NCBI GenBank assembly: GCA_026225945.1
Contig: JAMJFZ010001657.1
Span: forward strand, 620,001-684,000
Direction of reading: 5' to 3'
Length of the DNA: 64,000 nt
From: Cricetomys ansorgei
Taxonomy: Eukaryota > Chordata > Mammalia > Rodentia > Nesomyidae
Shown here: positions 41,470 to 51,969 of the stretch, one piece after another
How the letters are laid out: every line of letters begins with the position of its first letter
Numbering within the stretch: position 1 is the first letter of the stretch
Notes under the pieces: model-generated
What the model saw: the letters and a program-made list of their open reading frames with translations, nothing else
Told to the model about the DNA's origin: nothing
Databases searched by the model: none
Program-made: the position numbers and the translations under genes

Positions 41470-43100
41470 TGTAGCATCTTGATGTCATCAAGGTATACGG
41501 TAAGAGTGAGGCCTGTGAAGCTGATGAAAACAAGCACAATGTTTTATAGCAAGTGTTTTTATAAATAGAAGGAGAACGCGATAAGAAAATGATTTAAAAG
41601 TGTAGCCTGGGAGTGAGCGCATCAGAAACACTGTCATTTACTGCCATCATCAAGAATGCAGTGTATGCAACTGTTGGCACAGGGCATTCATGCAGCCCAA
41701 GCAGCAGGTGTGCCCACGCCAGCTTTGTCCCAGGCATAAAAGGAAGGTTTGCATTAGGTTGTTATGCCCATGAAAATGTCACTAGGCCATTGTGATCTGG
41801 CCCATCCGCTGTCCTGCGAATCACTGCATATGAATCATGGGGTATGGTTCTGAAGCATTCAACAGACACTGGCTCCCTCCCAGCCCCCTCTCCCCGAGCC
41901 AATGCTTCTTGTTGGTAAAATTTAGGAAACACACACAGAGTTCCTTTCTTTCCCTCAGGATTTGTAAGAGGAGAGCGGATGTCCTTCAGCCTTGGAATTT
42001 TGGCACAGACAGAACATCTTCTGGGGGCCTCTCAGACCTTAAATCCCTATTATCTCCAGGATGGCCTTCATGTGTGAGGGGCTTCTTAGGAACTGGCTTA
42101 TAAATATTGCTGTGAACACTGGTCCACTGATGAGCAGAGCTATTTGAGCAAGTCACCCTTGGGTGCAGAGGCATCTTACAGCTCTGGCTCCACCGCTCTT
42201 GGAGAGTGGTTGCCAGGATCAGTGGTCATCAGTGGCCCTGCTGGGATAGGACAGGTGCCCTGGCCCAGGCTTATGGGGCAGGGTGACCTCCAGTCAGCGC
42301 TGTGCCAGAAGCCAAATGAGACTCAGCAGGAAGTATTAAATCATCTGGATGTTTATTTTCTATGACATGAAACATCTGGGCTCTAGCAGTCACGCAGGAA
42401 CTGGGTGTGCTGGAGGGGTAATACCTCTCGAGGTCAGACGTGGCCCCCTGTTGCTGGAATCTGTCAAGAGACACTGGGAGCTGGAGGAAGGTTAGAGCAT
42501 CTGGGTATCTGGGTCCAGACAGAACCTTCTCAGATGGCTAGTATAGACTCCCTCCAGAGTGACACAGAGAGAAGGCTCTTCTCCCAGGGCAAGGAGGGGA
42601 GAGTGGGAGGCAGACCAAGGCAAGGGGCAGATTGGTGGAGAGGCCAGTGGAGCAGACCAGGAAGGGCCCAGAGTTCATGCCCTTCCTGAAGAAGCAGGAA
42701 GAAGAGGCTCGCAGCAGGGTGGATAGAAGCTGTAGCTTCCAAGGTCTCATCTGTGAAATAGAAAGGTACGTGGTTCCTCTAGTTTCTTGAACATGTGGCT
42801 TAATCTCTTGGCTCAAATCCTGGAAAAAGCTCTGTGGCAACATCTCCATCATCGCCTGTGCAGATGTGTCCCAGGGCACTGAGCACATCCCAGTGGCCTA
42901 GGTTCCTTCCAGTCGGTCCATCTAGGTTTTCTTCAGCTCCAGTAAGTTGCTGCTCCAGGGGCCGCAGCCCCTCAACAGCAACATTTCCCTCTGTATCTCA
43001 GAGCATCAAGTCAAGGTTTATGGAAGGCTGAGATGGCATCGAAGAAAGGCCATGTTCACCTCTCAGGACAATGGTGGCTACTCACTGAGCACATTTGTTT
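41470..43100. other. Single-copy-looking DNA
   Basis: No interspersed repeat is recognised. At about 42535-43050 both strands have long open stretches, for example FMPFLKKQEEEARSRVDRS on the plus strand and frame-shifted pieces on the minus strand. A degraded retrocopy is possible but I cannot identify a parent. The text near 42345-42375 (ggatgtttattttctatgac) could be a reversed poly(A)-signal region. Confidence 0.3.
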
Positions 43101-43104
43101 GCTT

Positions 43105-43320
43105 GCTTGTGTTTGTTTAATTATTTAGAGGCATTCTTTTATGTATCTCAGGCTATGTAGCTGAGGATAGCCTTGAACTTCTGATCCTTCTGTCTCCACC
43201 TCCTCAGGGCTGGGATTACAGGTGTGTGCCACATGGGAGTTTTGCACTGCTGGGAATGGAACACAGACTTCGTGCATATGGGCAAGCTCTCTACCATCTG
43301 AGCTACATCCTCAGCCCAGG
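43105..43320 (-). mobile_element. B4 SINE
   Basis: A B1-like half (ctcaggctatgtagctgagg, ctgggattacaggtgtgtgc) is followed by an ID-like half (ctgctgggaatggaacacag, ccatctgagctacatcctca). Confidence 0.85.
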
Positions 43321-44018
43321 GAGTGTATTTACATGGCCGTGTTCATCCTGTGGTTCCTTGACCACTTATGGGGAGTTTTGCATAGAGTCCAGCTGTGAGC
43401 TGTCTTTTCTTCCTTTAGCACTCTGGCTGTTTTTACTCCTCCCTGCTCTTTATCTCCTCCTGGCTAGGTTGCCTAGAAACTCTAAATTCCTTCTACTTTA
43501 TTATACTCTGCTGTGCACTTGGCTGCTGCAACCTCCACAAACCAAGGCTAGAGAGGAAAAAAAGAAAAAAGACCCGGAAAGTGATTTGGAGAAGAAAAAG
43601 AGATAGTAGAGGTGGGACTTGAGGATGAAGAGAGCTACCCAGACTGGAAGCTGTTTTCCATGTACCTGGCAGATGTGGCCCTGAGCACTTGGTAGGACCC
43701 TGGGAACAGAAACAGTAGGAATAACTCGGGATAGACTTACATCTGCCCTGGGCTCTGCAGCAGGACTGCCTTGGGGTGGTACTTGGGGTTCGCTCAGAGT
43801 TCTGTGTGCAGGCTACATCCCTGAGTGGGTTGAGAGCTCTATACCCAGTATGCAGACAGAGATTGGTTTTGTATTTGTATGCTCTGGGTCTGGGGCTGGA
43901 GGTTCGTGAGCCCTGTAGTGTTGGAGCAAAGGGCTTGAACTCCAGGATGAGCTGTCGGCTCCCATAAACTGGTTAGCTCAGTCCCTGTAAAGAGGAGGGA
44001 CCACGATGGCCCGACTTA
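43321..44018. other. Single-copy-looking DNA
   Basis: The open frame through 43226-43606 starts inside the SINE. Its Leu-rich and Lys-rich parts are compositional. The minus-strand donor GCAGAT|GTAAGTC at 43742 has no clear partner. Confidence 0.3.
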
Positions 44019-44019
44019 G

Positions 44020-44112
44020 GGAGTTGCTGCAAGGATTCAATGAGACACCATCTGTGCAAATAAGTTTGGTATGTACTTGGTGCTCAACGAAACTTATTTT
44101 ACAGCTATTCTG
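44020..44112 (+). mobile_element. MIR SINE 3' half
   Basis: The sequence ttgctgcaaggattcaatga, then acttggtgctcaacgaaact, follows MIR. Confidence 0.65.
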
Positions 44113-44579
44113 GCTGGGAGGGTGCACAGCCGGTAGGGAGGCGGTACATACAATGTCCCCAGGGAAATAAATCTGCTCTTCATTGCTTCTCTTCTGTTTT
44201 CTCCCCAAGAGCACTCTGACTCCATTTGCCTCGGTTCTACCTCCCTCTTTTCCTCACTTTCACCCTCTCCTGGCACGTGGCTGAGGGGAGCACCTGTGGC
44301 AGTCCTGGAGGCCTAGTTCCAGCAACAACACCCTGTCTGGGGCTGTGGGAAGAGGGTCAGCAAGGAAGACCTTGCCAGATGATTTTGGGGTGGCTGGGCA
44401 GGGCAAGGTGCTGGACTCTCGGATCGCAGGAGCTGGGCATCATTGAAAAAGTCTTTGGGTGCTGCGGTGGCAGCTTGTGAATCTTCCAGGAGAGGCATTG
44501 CCATTTGGGCGGTTTAGCAGTCACAGCTCCTGTTTCTGGGGGTAGCCTGGATGATGTCTTGTCTTTATTTTTTATTTTC

Positions 44580-44712
44580 ACTTTTTTTTGTTTTGTTTTT
44601 CAAGACAGGGTTTTCCTGTGGAGCCCTGGCTGTCCTGGAACTCACTCTGTAGACCAGCTGGCCTCAAACTCACAGAAATTCACCTTCTCTGCTCTCTGAG
44701 TGCTGGGATTTT
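44580..44712 (-). mobile_element. B1 SINE, 5' end truncated
   Basis: The sequence ttttcaagacagggttttcc, then gagccctggctgtcctggaa and ctctgagtgctgggat, stops early where the next SINE begins. Confidence 0.9.
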
Positions 44713-44884
44713 ATTTTATTTTATGTGTTTATCTGCATGTATGTGTATCAAATGACTACAGTGCCTGTGGAGGCCAGAAGAGGGCAAAGGACTCCCTGAA
44801 ACTGGGGTTACAGATGATTGTGAGCTGCCATGTGAGTGCTGGGAACTGAACTCAGGCCTCTACAAGAACAGCAACTGTTCTTAT
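44713..44884 (-). mobile_element. B3-type SINE with CTCF-like core
   Basis: The sequence ttttattttatgtgtttatc, then gtggaggccagaagagggca, gctgccatgtgagtgctggg and caggcctctacaagaacagc. The core at 44772-44785 (ggccagaagagggc) is the rodent SINE CTCF-type motif. Confidence 0.88.
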
Positions 44885-44943
44885 TCCTCTCTCTCTCTCT
44901 CTATGTCTCTCTCTCTCTGTCTCTCTCTCTCTCCCCCTCTTCT
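44885..44943. repeat. (CT)n microsatellite
   Basis: CT run with three short interruptions, between two B3-type SINEs. Confidence 0.96.
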
Positions 44944-45056
44944 CTCTTTGTGTATGTGGGGGGGGCAGTCAATCATGTGTGTGCACCTACAGAAGCCAGA
45001 AGAAGGAATCAGATCCCCTGAAACCAGAGTTACAGGTGGTGGTAAACTGCCTGATG
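44944..45056 (-). mobile_element. B3-type SINE fragment
   Basis: The sequence gtgtgcacctacagaagcca, then gaagaaggaatcagatcccc, accagagttacaggtggtgg and taaactgcctgatgtc. Confidence 0.75.
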
Positions 45057-45226
45057 TCTTGCTTAGTCTTTTCAGAAATCCTTCTGCCAAGAAGGTGTTA
45101 ACAATGCCTGTGTTCATAGAGGTGGGCTTGCTGTCTGTTAAGGGAAAATGACTGACTCCCACCTTGGGAAGCCCTATAGTAACAGACAAAGCTGAGGCAG
45201 TGACGTTGATAGTAGTAACAGCAGCT

Positions 45227-45690
45227 GTCAGGTCAATGAGGTAATAGTGGCAGTAATGTCAATGGTGGTAATGGTGGCAGTAATGTCAATGGTGGTAATG
45301 GTGGCAGTAATGTCAATGGTGGTAATGGTGGCAGTAATGTCAATGGTGGTAATGGTGGCAGTAATGTCAATGGTAATGGTGGCAGTAATGTCAATGAGGT
45401 AATGGTGGCAGTAATGTCAATGAGGTAATAGTGGCAGTAATGTCAATGGTGGTAATGGTGGCAGTAATGTCAATGGTGGTAATGGTGGCAGTAATGTCAA
45501 TGGTGGTAATGGTAGCAGTAATGTCAATGGTGGTAATGGTGGCAGTAATGTCAATGGTGGTAATGGTGGCAGTAATGTCAATGAGGTAATAGTGGCAGTA
45601 ATGTCAATGAGGTAATAGTGGCAGTAAAGCCAATGGTGGCAATCAGCATTAGTGCCAAATGAAGTAATAGTAGCAGTCAGGTCAATGGTT
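45227..45690 (+). repeat. 27-bp minisatellite with 9-bp sub-structure
   Basis: The core CAGTAATGTCAATG occurs 14 times, plus two variant copies at the right end. The usual unit is 27 bp, made of three 9-mers (ggtggtaat, ggtggcagt, aatgtcaat). Some units are 24 or 26 bp (gaggtaat replacing ggtggtaat). The ends are degenerate, as expected of an array that expanded from an imperfect GGT/AAT-rich seed. Reading frames across it are 9-residue repeats on the minus strand and are not genes. Confidence 0.97.
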
Positions 45691-45784
45691 GTAAAACTAG
45701 CTGTAATGTGAAGGTAGCATAGCTGACATCGAACACTTACTGCTTTTGAGGTAGTGTTTGGAATCCAGTGATAGTGGAAGACCA

Positions 45785-45903
45785 AGTTCATACAAATGCA
45801 GGCTTGGGCCTGAACCTAGCCTTGCCATAGTTAGCTCCATAGCCTTTGTCAAGTTGCTTAAAGCCTCTGCATTCCATATTTCTGCAAATAAGATGTAGAA
45901 ATG
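45785..45903 (+). mobile_element. MIR SINE
   Basis: The sequences cttgggcctgaacctagcct, agcctttgtcaagttgctta and aagcctctgcattccatatt follow MIR. Confidence 0.65.
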
Positions 45904-46199
45904 GCAGAAAAACCCATGAAATGTGCTGCACCTCTTTGATTATCTAGGAGATGAAAATTAAAGCCACAAACACTACATCACGTCCATGAGGATGCTCCTT
46001 ACAACTAACACCAGAAATGAGTAGAAAAAACATTGATGAGTAGAAAAAAAATCTGAACCCCATGCAGTGTTGGTGGGATGACAAAAATGCACAGCTGCTG
46101 TGGAAAGCTGAATGGGGCTCCTGAAGGAATCAATCCAGGGCAGGAGATGATGCAGTCAGAGGATGTGATCTCAATTCCTAGCACTGTTTATTTCATTTC

Positions 46200-46337
46200 T
46201 TCTCCCTCCCTTCCTTCCTTCCTTCCTTCCTTCCTTCCTTCCTTCCTTCCTTCCTTCCTTTTTCTTTTCTTTTTCTCCTTCTTCTCCTTCTTCTTCTCCT
46301 TCTCCTCCTTCTTCTTCTCCTTCTTCTCCTTCTCCTC

Positions 46338-46368
<31 letters not shown>

Positions 46369-46692
46369 TCCTTCTTCTTCTTTTTCTTCTTCTTCTCCTT
46401 CTCCTTCTCCTCCTTCTCCTTCTCCTTCTCCTTCTCCTTCTTCTTCCCCTTCTTCTTCCCCTTCTCCTTCCCCTTCTCCTTCCCCTTCTCCTTCTCCTTC
46501 TCCTTCTCCTTCTCCTTCTCCTTCTCCTTCCCCTTCTCCTTCCCCTTCTTCTTCCCCTTCTCCTTCCCCTTCTCCTTCCCCTTCTCCTTCTCCTTCTCCT
46601 TCTCCTTCTCCTTCTCCTTCTCCTTCTCCTTCTCCTTCTCCTTCTTCTTCTTCTTCTTCTTCTTCTTCTTCTTCTTCTTCTTCTTCTTCTTC
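46200..46692. repeat. Polypyrimidine tract of about 490 nt
   Basis: An almost pure C/T strand: (CCTT)n, then mixed CTT/TCC, then (CCTTCT)n with variants and (TTC)n adjoining the B1. The position at the tail end of a minus-strand B1 indicates it grew from that B1's poly(A) tail. It explains the long Phe/Ser, Lys/Glu and Arg frames here. Potential triplex (H-DNA) former. Confidence 0.97.
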
Positions 46693-46806
46693 TGTTTATC
46701 AAGACAGGGTTTCTCTGTTGAAACTCTGGCTATCCTGGAACTCGCAGAGATCCACCTGCCTCTGAGTGCTGGGATTAAAGGCATGTACCACCACCGCTTG
46801 CCTAGA
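46693..46806 (-). mobile_element. B1 SINE nested in L1M
   Basis: The sequence tatcaagacagggtttctct, then gttgaaactctggctatcct and gagtgctgggattaaaggca, ends accaccgcttgcct. It lacks the central ctgtagaccaggctggcctc segment, so it is internally deleted. Confidence 0.92.
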
Positions 46807-46834
46807 ACTGATGTTTTAAAAAATCAGAAGAAAA

Positions 46835-47088
46835 ATAAAAAGGCAGACACAGTGGTTCATGATTGTAATCCCAGTGCAGGGAGACAGAGACCTTCTGCAC
46901 TTGAACAGGTAGGTCCCCAGGGCTCACTAAGCAGTCAGCCTGTTCTGCTTGGTGAGCTCCATCCAGGCTAGTGAAAGAAAAACAAAAGATGGTGTCTAGC
47001 AATGCATATGTGTGCCTGCACACTTACAAGTACACCTGTTCTCTCACACATACCAACACGTACACACATACAAAAAGAAATTAAACCC
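46835..47088 (+). mobile_element. Composite rodent SINE (RSINE1/B4-like) nested in L1M
   Basis: The sequences gacacagtggttcatgattg, ggtccccagggctcactaag and tgcttggtgagctccatcca are followed by a CA-rich tail. The same type of body occurs at 54545-54735, and in reverse at 55570-55850 and 63151-63335. The family name is given with moderate certainty. Confidence 0.6.
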
Positions 47089-47545
47089 AGAATTGTCCTT
47101 TGATCAATCAATCACTCTTCTGGTTACATATTCAGAAGAATCGAAAGCAGGGTCTCAAAGAGGCATTTGACTCCAATTTCATAGCAGCATTGTTCCCAAT
47201 GGCCAACCCAGGTGCCCACTAATGGATGACTGGCTAAGCAAACACAGCATCATATACAATGGAATTTTTTCAGCTTTCTAGGAAGAAAAGGAACTCAGAC
47301 ACATGCTTCAACATGGATGAACCTTGATGACACTGTGCTAAGTGACATACATCAGTCACAAGGGGATAAATACTGTCTGAGTCCACTTATATGAAGTCTC
47401 TAGAGCAATCAGTTCAGAGAGACACAGCAGGAGATGGAGGAGTTAAGTGCTGAACAGGGGGAATGGTGGCATCGTGGCTGCAGAGTGGGGGTGGCTGTAC
47501 AACACAGGCTATGCTTTAGCGCTCCTGAACTTAACTGTGTGAATG

Positions 47546-49020
47546 GCTACCATGGTGCATCCTAGACATATGTTATTTACCGTAGTTTTTAAAGGGGGAA
47601 CAGAAAGTTCTGTTTTTGTTTCCTTGTATCTAAAATTGGGGAAAAGCTCTATTGCTCCCTGAGGAAGATGGTCTTGGCTTTGTAGAGACATTTGACATCC
47701 TCAGAAGCATATCGGATGTGACTTTCTTTGGAGACTGTGTGGATCATATTGTCTTTCTGTCACCAGTGCCTTAGGTGATCACCCTGAACCTTTCTTAACT
47801 CCCTTCTGGGCCTTGATTTTCTCATCCAGGCAAGAAATTTCCCTTTCTTCTCTCCACGCTGGTGTGCACAGGTGTCACCCTTCCCAGAGAAGTGCTGATG
47901 TGGTGGGCAGTATGGGGAACTACAACAATTGGCCTTGGCTCCCCAGCCACAGAGGCCTGGCCGGGTCTGGAGCCCTCTCCACTGAGGCTTGTGAAGAACG
48001 TGTGTGCCTGTGAGCGCACATTTATACCTGAGTAGCACACCTGTTCCCAGGGCTAAGTGTCCATCTGCATGGGGACACTGGAGGTAGGAACGTGTAGCTA
48101 TGTGCAGAGGAAGAGGGACCCTGGCTAGATGCCATAGCCATCATTTTGGTCCTTAGGATGACAAACAATGAAGAATGTTTACCATATCAGTTGACAGCTT
48201 TAGCTCAATCATGCATGTGTATGAAGACCTCTATGGGAATGTTAGTGCCTGAGGTCCACCTCAGCTGCTCTGGAGGTGACCAAGGTCCAGGAGATTCAAG
48301 GCTTTGTTGGGGGTTTAAGGTACAGCCAAGACAGTTACCACTGCTCCCATGGGTGTAGACTCTAGATTCTAGAGAGTAGACTCTCTAGCCTAAGGCTTCC
48401 ATGGGCTGGACCCAGTTCCCTGGCTGAGGAAGCTTGTCTGGTACAAGGGAGGCTACCTGTAAGCTGTTTATTACCTGCCTGAATTACTAGGCAAATATTG
48501 ACCGGAGGCTCCAGTGTCCTGTAGGCTACCTGTTACTCCATGGCGCATCCCTGGTAAGATGGGGCAGACCTATTTAGTTTGAGCTATGGATGTACAGTAA
48601 CATAAAGTCAAACCTCTCCCAGGAGATAGGATGCCATGACTTTCCAGAGCACTGGGATTATCTAGTTAGCATATTCAAGCACAGGAGAGGCCCCTGGTAG
48701 TGGGCTTGGGCTAAGCTTTGATATCTCTGACCTTCAGTCTCTGAATCTGTGTGGTTCACTGTAGCTAGCTGCAGTGTCCCTGGGAGGTTAAAATGGCTTG
48801 CTGTGTAAAGCACTCACTGCAAGGTTGTCACTACTCAACAGATGGGTGTTTCCTTTTCTCCGACCAAGAGAAGCAGCTGGCCTCTCAGTCTGTGGGAAGT
48901 AGCTACTGTCTTCTTGCCTATGAAGTCAGGGTCTATTAATCAGTGAAATTTGACAGCTCCTGGATGTGGCTAGGAGATGCTCAGCTTACTCCTCCCTGTG
49001 AGTTCCAACTCTACCCTTTC
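47546..49020. other. Single-copy-looking DNA
   Basis: About 1.5 kb has no recognised repeat. Short frames on both strands (47760-48040) lack motifs. No strong acceptor/donor pair was noticed. Confidence 0.35.
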
Positions 49021-49022
49021 CT

Positions 49023-49189
49023 TGTTGTTTGTTTGGCTTTGGTTTTGGTTTTTTGAGGCAGGGTTTCACTGTGTAGCTCTGGCTGTCCTAGAACTCTCTC
49101 TGTAGACCAGGCTTGAACTCGGAAATCTGCCTGCCTCTGCCTTCCAAGTGCTGGGTTTTAAGGCATGTGCTGCCACCACTACCTGGCTG
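49023..49189 (-). mobile_element. B1 SINE
   Basis: The sequence ttttttgaggcagggtttca, then gtgtagctctggctgtccta, ctctctgtagaccaggcttg and ccaagtgctgggttttaagg. Confidence 0.93.
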
Positions 49190-49331
49190 TACACTCATCC
49201 ATTCTGATAGTGATGATTGGTGATGTTTGTTACAGCAGCTAGAACTGATTAATACCCCTTATCCTAACTTGCTCTGGCTCCTTTTCTCTATCAACCACAT
49301 CAGTATTCATCTTTCTCTGCTCATTTTTCAG

Positions 49332-49491
49332 ATCCTTGTCACTCACCCTTGTCCTCCAGTTGGGTCTGCCATTGAGTTCTAGAACCTTCCAGCTTCACCT
49401 TTCGCTGTCCCCTCCTTCAGCCCCAAGGGCTTTGGAATTTGCCTTCTCATTCTCTCTGGCTGACCTGCTCCAGACTATCCTCCACCCTCAG
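49332..49491 (+). other. Candidate 160-nt plus-strand exon
   Basis: An acceptor with a good pyrimidine tract (ctttctctgctcatttttcag, AG at 49330-49331) is followed by 160 nt and the perfect donor CCTCAG|GTAAGT at 49491/49492. Only one of three frames is open across the segment (it ends LADLLQTILHPQ), and it closes in phase 0 exactly at the donor. The product is not recognised. The Ser/Leu/Pro-rich composition could also come from an old L2-type remnant, so it may be a cryptic exon. Confidence 0.3.
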
Positions 49492-49494
49492 GTA

Positions 49495-50340
49495 AGTTTA
49501 CCAGGGTTACATAGGATCTCTGGGCTGTGTTCTGATCCTCAGAAGCTGCAGGAGGACCCAGAATGCAAGTAGCCTTAAGCCTTCCATGTTGGCTTCCCAT
49601 ATCCCTTCACTGCTGTCCAGAGCCTCCATGGTTTCTAGAACCTGCCATGCTACTTTACCATGTCTGGTTACTGCCTCTCGTCTCTGTCCACCAAACACCT
49701 GTTCATCCCTCATAAGCCCTTTCAGCATATCTCTCTAGAAGCCCTACTCAGCTCTTCCCAGAACACAGTTTCTCCTTCCTGCCTCTCCTTTTTCTCCCTT
49801 GCCCAGAGCGCTTTTGTTAGGCAGAGTGGGTCTTCTTTCCCACACAGTGTGAGAAGATACACTGAGGGACGACACCCTATTTTACCAAGGCCTATCACCT
49901 GGTCCAACTTCCGGGGCACCATGGTGCTCCATAGATAACCCATGAAGGAAGGAACTAAGTGAACGATTCTGGCTAAATTTTTGGGCCAGGCACTTCTCTG
50001 AGATCGGGGGCTGGCCTGAGCACTGTGGTCTATTTGTTTAGCAGTAGCACCTCTGATCCTCCTCGTCCTTTAAGGAGTAATAATCCAAACTTCTCTAGAC
50101 ATGGCCGTATGTATCCTGGGGTCACTTCTTTATGGTTAACTGCTGGTGTAGGACTGCAGAGGTCCCTTAATGTTTTGAAACTACCATGTTTTCTCTTATG
50201 TGCAGAAGCTACCTTCAAGATAGAAAAAAATAAATGAAAAGGATTTGGGAAGAGGAGGCTACTAGGGGAGGCCAGACCATAAGAGAGCTGGGGGGACTCA
50301 GGGGATGGAAATGACAAAAACGCGCTTTGAAAATGCCACA
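49495..50340. other. Single-copy-looking DNA, possible L2 remnant
   Basis: Text such as cctcataagccctttcagca, then tctctctagaagccctact, faintly resembles the L2 3' region. There is no firm repeat or gene call. Confidence 0.3.
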
Positions 50341-50344
50341 ACGG

Positions 50345-50700
50345 TACTTGATATGTTATATGCTGATTTAAAAATATTTAGATAGCAAAAATTGCATATG
50401 TGTTTGTATATGTGCGTATGTTTCTATATGTTTGCAGGTCAGGAAACTAGGAAGGAAACCATGTGAAGAAAGGAAGAGAGCTCAGATGAAAGGGGAAGAG
50501 AGAGTAATTAATTTAATACCTGTGACGTTAAAGCAGAAGGGGGAACTATTTGTGGGAAGACGGGAACCACCAGAGTAGGTCCAGAGAGCATTGAGAGGGA
50601 GAGAGATGAGAACAAAATGCAAGGACAGAAATGTACGAAAATGCTGTATAGAAACCTACTACTTTGCATGCTAATGTAAAAACAATAACTAAAAAAAATC
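50345..50700 (+). mobile_element. Rodent L1-type 3' tail
   Basis: The sequences ggtcaggaaactaggaagga, tgaaaggggaagagagagta, tgagaacaaaatgcaaggac and aaacctactactttgcatgc resemble rodent L1 3' ends in plus orientation. Subfamily unsure. Confidence 0.5.
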
Positions 50701-50704
50701 TATC

Positions 50705-51650
50705 ATTAGTTGCAGAGTTAGTAGGAGGTGGAGCATGAATTTGACTTCAGTAGAGATTTTGGAGGCTTTGTGCTGATTGGTCCCATCAGAAAGGAGTGGT
50801 GGGATGGGTCCTTATCCTGAAGTAAGACTGAGGAAACTCCAGAAGTTTGGCTTTATTTTCCCATTAAATTGGATGTAAACTCCAAAAGAAAAGGCAGGAT
50901 TCCCCTCAGGCAAGGGCTCCCTGGCAGTCAGGAGTCCATTCCCCTGAAGTCCGATAGGTGCCTGCTCTACCTCCTTTCCTGAAAAAAAAAAAACTCCTCT
51001 GGTCCTTTGCTGGTTTTCATTCCAGTGATGTTTGGCTCCAAAGCTTCCTGAACCGATGAGCAGACAAGTAAGAGTCAGTGTTCTTAGAACATTGTGTACA
51101 AAACTCTTTTCCATGTGGCTACCTGCTGAGTACTCTTGCTACACATAGCCCTCTGCATCCCTGCTGTCCCTTCCTGCCTTTCCCTGCTCAGCAGGGCTTA
51201 TGGAGGGACTGTAACTCCCCCCAGCCCCCCATAGGCTTCATCTAGAGCTGTCCTGGAAGTCTGTCTTGCTGGGTGAGATCCACATTGACAGAGGTAAGCG
51301 ACAGCACCACCCCCCAACCTTCCCTTCGGCAGGAGGCACAGCCTCCTCATGGGACCAGACAGCTGGATTAGCACCTTTTCGGCTGTGAAGCAATTCAGCT
51401 GTGAAGCAAATTCTTCTTGTGGCAGCAATGCCCTAGGCTCCAAAACTGCTTTCTAAGCTCTTAACTGTCCATCTTTATCCTGTTAGAAACCAAATTTCCC
51501 TAAGAGAATCACAGATTGAGCTTTTTGAGGGTGTGTGTGTGTGCCAGAAACAACAACTACCGGTGGTCAATTAGATTTGAGTTTCAGGTAAACCAGAAAT
51601 CATAAGTTAACATAAAGATGTTTCAAATATCATACAGAACAAATCTTTAG
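50705..51650. other. Single-copy-looking DNA
   Basis: No repeat is recognised. On the plus strand GACAGAG|GTAAGC (51293/51294) is a decent isolated donor. An 81-codon minus-strand frame (51443-51198) has no motif. Confidence 0.3.
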
Positions 51651-51654
51651 TAAA

Positions 51655-51785
51655 AACATACTTGCCTGGACTTAGAGGCATGCTTACAATCCCAGCAAAG
51701 GACTCTGGGATGGGAGAGTTTTAAGTTAGAGGTCAGTTTGGGCTACTTAGTGAGGCTGTCTACAACCCCAAAAATAGGGCCCCGA
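51655..51785 (+). mobile_element. B1 SINE, diverged
   Basis: The sequence acttagaggcatgcttacaa, then tcccagcaaaggactctggg and aggtcagtttgggctactta. Confidence 0.7.
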
Positions 51786-51965
51786 AATATGACTCGTCGG
51801 TGCCAAGATGACTCAGTGCCAAGCCTGAGGACCTGAGTTTGATCCCCAGAACCCACATGGGGGAAAGAGAACACTTGACCCTGCAAGCTATCCTCTGACT
51901 TCCATGTGTGCTGTGGCACCCACGCGATCCTCCGCGAACGTAATAAAAACCAGAAAACAAGAAAC
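51786..51965 (+). mobile_element. B2/B3-type SINE
   Basis: The sequence gtcggtgccaagatgactca, then ctgagtttgatccccagaac, ccacatgggggaaagag and tatcctctgacttccatgtg. Confidence 0.8.
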
Positions 51966-51969
51966 AAAC

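Larger units (their letters stand above)
45905..47545 (+). mobile_element. Old L1 (L1M-type) ORF2/3' region, interrupted
   Basis: The left arm (45905-46150) carries ggagatgaaaattaaagcca, catgcagtgttggtgggatg and aaaatgcacagctgctgtgg. The right arm (47090-47545) carries cagaagaatcgaaagcaggg, catagcagcattgttcccaa, acacatgcttcaacatggat and taagtgacatacatcagtca. The two arms are consecutive parts of the same old L1 body in plus orientation. A polypyrimidine tract, a B1 and another SINE sit between them. Confidence 0.82.

Noticed and set aside
43226..43606. 126-codon frame ending in a Lys/Glu-rich tail
   Set aside because: It starts inside a B4 SINE, and the Leu-rich part comes from CT-rich DNA.
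45227..45690. CRISPR-like array
   Set aside because: The repeats are contiguous 27-mers without unique spacers, in a mammalian genome. It is a minisatellite.
46078..46971. 297-codon plus frame and 198/169-codon minus frames
   Set aside because: They are made almost entirely of Phe/Ser, Lys/Glu or Arg runs from the polypyrimidine tract, with ends in L1 and SINE sequence. Not genes.
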